Shown here: in pieces, positions 62,254 to 64,000 of the stretch
Numbering within the stretch: the first letter of the stretch is position 1
How the letters are laid out: every line of letters starts with the position of its first letter
Assembly (NCBI GenBank): GCA_028288165.1
Contig: JAQBOG010000023.1
Coordinates: 110,541-174,540 of the forward strand
Direction: 5' to 3'
Length of the DNA stretch: 64,000 nt
DNA from: Sphingobacteriales bacterium
GTDB taxonomy: Bacteria; Bacteroidota; Bacteroidia; Sphingobacteriales; Sphingobacteriaceae
The notes under the pieces: model-generated
What the model was told of the DNA's origin: nothing
Seen by the model: the letters and a program-made list of their open reading frames with translations, nothing else
The model's database searches: none
Translations under genes and position numbers: made by a program

Positions 62254-63837
62254 ATGACCCATCCCGAAATAGAAAAAAGAAAAACCTTTGCAATTATTAG
62301 TCACCCCGATGCTGGTAAAACCACATTGACAGAAAAATTTCTATTGTTTGGGGGCGCTATAAACACTGCTGGTACAATCAAAAGGAATAAAGCAAGCCAA
62401 AGTAATACTTCAGATTTTATGGAGATTGAAAAACAACGTGGTATTTCTGTGGCAACTTCCGTGATGGGTTTTGAATATAGTGATAAGCGTATAAATATTT
62501 TAGATACGCCTGGTCACAAGGATTTTGCGGAAGATACCTACAGAACTCTTTCTGCTGTGGATAGTGTGATATTGGTTGTAGATAGCGTAAAAGGGGTTGA
62601 GGAGCAAACTGAAAAGTTGATGGGTGTTTGCCGAATGCGTAATACTCCGGTTATCATTTTTGTGAATAAAATGGATAGGGAAGGAAAGGAAACTTTCGAC
62701 CTTTTAGATGAATTGGAAGATAAACTAAAAATTAGTATTTGTCCATTGTCATGGCCAATTGGGCAGGGACATACTTTTAAAGGAGTTTACAGTATTTTCA
62801 ACAAGCAATTAAATTTATTCAGGCCAGATAAATCTAAAGTTACAGAACCGGTAATTAAGGTGAATGATTTGGATGATGAAGAACTAACCAAACACCTCAA
62901 TGATAGAGAATTAAGTAAATTAAAGGATGAGTTAGAACTTGTTGAGGGGATATACGGAAGCGTAGATAAAGAGATGTATTTGGAAGGATTGTCGGCTCCG
63001 GTATTTTTTGGAAGTGCGATTAATAACTTTGGAATTAGGGAGTTGCTCGATACTTTTATCAATATAGCGCCTAGTCCACATAGTAGGGAAGCGATAGAGC
63101 GTGATGTATTAGCTACTGAGAAAGGTTTTTCGGGTTTTGTATTTAAAATTCACGCCAATTTAGATCCGAATCACCGTGACCGAATTGCATTTTTGAGAAT
63201 TTGTTCAGGTAAATTTGAACGTAATAAATTTTATTACCATACAAGATTGGGTAAAAAACTTAAGTTTTCTAACCCAATGGATTTTATGGCGAATGAGAAA
63301 AGTTTGGTTGAGGAAGCTTGGCCAGGTGATGTTGTTGGATTATATGATAGTGGAAACTTTAAGATTGGCGATACATTAACAGAAGGTGAGCAACTGCAAT
63401 TTAAGGGGATCCCTAGTTTCTCTCCCGAGATATTTAAAGAGGTTGAAAATCGCGACCCACTTAAGTCCAAACAGCTAGAAAAAGGTTTAGAACAACTAAC
63501 TCAAGAAGGTGTTGCACAACTATTTATACAGCAACCGGGTAACCGTAAAATTGTAGGGACAGTAGGAGAACTTCAGTATGAAGTTATCGCGTTTAGGCTT
63601 CAGCATGAGTATGGAGCAAAGTGTGCTTTCCGCCATTTAAACTATAAGAGATCAAGTTGGTTAACATCTAAAGACAAGCGTAACCTGAATGACATTATTC
63701 AAAAACGATATCATCACATCGCGTCAGACAAAGATGGTAATCCTGTTTTTTTAGCCGAAAATGACTGGATGTTGAATCTTGCGAAGAAAGATTTTCCGGA
63801 AGTTGAGTTTCATACAACTTCAGAATTTAAAAGTTAA
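62254..63837 (+). CDS. prfC: Peptide chain release factor 3
   Basis: A 527-residue translational GTPase. G1 is [10 protein letters not shown] (residues 16-25), the switch region has the typical [14 protein letters not shown]3 is DTPGHKDF and G4 is NKMDR. Domains II and III and the RF3-specific C-terminal domain ([32 protein letters not shown]) are complete. RF3 removes RF1/RF2 from the ribosome after peptide release. Full length for the family. It stands alone, with its own candidate promoter; a short leader ORF lies in the 5' untranslated region. Confidence 0.97.
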   Translation: MTHPEIEKRKTFAIISHPDAGKTTLTEKFLLFGGAINTAGTIKRNKASQSNTSDFMEIEKQRGISVATSVMGFEYSDKRINILDTPGHKDFAEDTYRTLSAVDSVILVVDSVKGVEEQTEKLMGVCRMRNTPVIIFVNKMDREGKETFDLLDELEDKLKISICPLSWPIGQGHTFKGVYSIFNKQLNLFRPDKSKVTEPVIKVNDLDDEELTKHLNDRELSKLKDELELVEGIYGSVDKEMYLEGLSAPVFFGSAINNFGIRELLDTFINIAPSPHSREAIERDVLATEKGFSGFVFKIHANLDPNHRDRIAFLRICSGKFERNKFYYHTRLGKKLKFSNPMDFMANEKSLVEEAWPGDVVGLYDSGNFKIGDTLTEGEQLQFKGIPSFSPEIFKEVENRDPLKSKQLEKGLEQLTQEGVAQLFIQQPGNRKIVGTVGELQYEVIAFRLQHEYGAKCAFRHLNYKRSSWLTSKDKRNLNDIIQKRYHHIASDKDGNPVFLAENDWMLNLAKKDFPEVEFHTTSEFKS

Positions 63838-64000
63838 ATAGCTAACAAAAATTTTATTGCCATAGGTTTTAATTAATTAACTCAAGTTGCTAGTTATACA
63901 ATTATTTTATTTAGTGTAAATGCGAAGATGAACAGTGTGATTTTCAGTAGCCATCCTTTAGCTGTTACCGCATGGAGTTTTCTAAGAAACAATCCTTTTA
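63838..64000. other. Window end; possible partial coding region
   Basis: A plus-strand ATG at 63928 opens a frame to the window edge (MNSVIFSSHPLAVTAWSFLR...). The minus strand is also open over about 35 codons here, ending at a stop near 63897 (KGLFLRKLHAVTAKGWLLKI...), which looks like a membrane segment. The window is too short to decide which is real. Confidence 0.25.

Overview
The window looks like an ordinary chromosomal segment of an AT-rich member of the Bacteroidota, most likely a Sphingobacteriales-type organism. Supporting signs are several candidate promoters with the Bacteroidota -7 box TAnnTTTG, weak or absent Shine-Dalgarno sequences at most starts, a TPR/LytS-type histidine kinase, a leftover type IX secretion C-terminal signal, and family content typical of the group. 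No insertion sequence, prophage, CRISPR array or rRNA operon was seen. The only RNA gene found is one tRNA-Leu(GAG).

Layout. Positions 1-8.4 kb hold housekeeping and sensory genes: a truncated sensor kinase, a small conserved gene coupled to a PhnP-like metallohydrolase, tRNA-Leu, DUF2147 and cupin proteins, an orphan MCC-type carboxyltransferase, a canonical BLUF photoreceptor, trxB and a lipoprotein. Positions 8.3-15.3 kb hold penicillin-binding protein 1C, which carries an in-frame palindromic insertion, followed by a YbbP/YbbA-type ABC exporter divergent from a TesA-like lipoprotein esterase, the same arrangement as in enterobacteria.

Positions 15.4-37.8 kb form a 22-kb surface-polysaccharide cluster, all on the minus strand. 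It encodes two Wzx-type flippases, a Wzy-like polymerase, Wzc tyrosine kinase, Wza export lipoprotein, four GT4 transferases, a WecF-like (GT56) transferase beside a sugar aminotransferase, a UDP-galactopyranose mutase fused to a GT2 galactofuranosyltransferase-like domain, two acyltransferase-3 proteins, a hexapeptide acyltransferase, FemAB/GNAT proteins and a PslG-like glycoside hydrolase. No priming phosphoglycosyltransferase is present. The set implies a Wzx/Wzy-type exopolysaccharide or capsule with galactofuranose and an amino-deoxysugar.

Positions 38-41.5 kb carry the classic thrS-infC-rpmI-rplT operon. Positions 41.8-55 kb carry carbohydrate and envelope genes: a MurG-like glycosyltransferase, GH1 beta-glucosidase, M28 peptidase, an EnvC-like murein hydrolase activator, a degenerate BLUF protein convergent with a CheY-like regulator, a Gfo/Idh/MocA oxidoreductase, SMP-30 protein, esterase, Kelch protein, aldo/keto reductase and a sugar isomerase. 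Positions 55.3-63.8 kb carry gltB-gltD, a SpoU/TrmH rRNA/tRNA methyltransferase and prfC.

The most unusual feature is the repeat content. Four copies of a roughly 80-nt element (near 7.6, 14.4, 50.5 and 62.0 kb) keep a common architecture while bases in both the outer and the inner stem change in compensating pairs. This points to selection for a folded structure. Other palindromic repeats lie inside pbpC and at the end of an acyltransferase gene, where one supplies the last codons and the stop.
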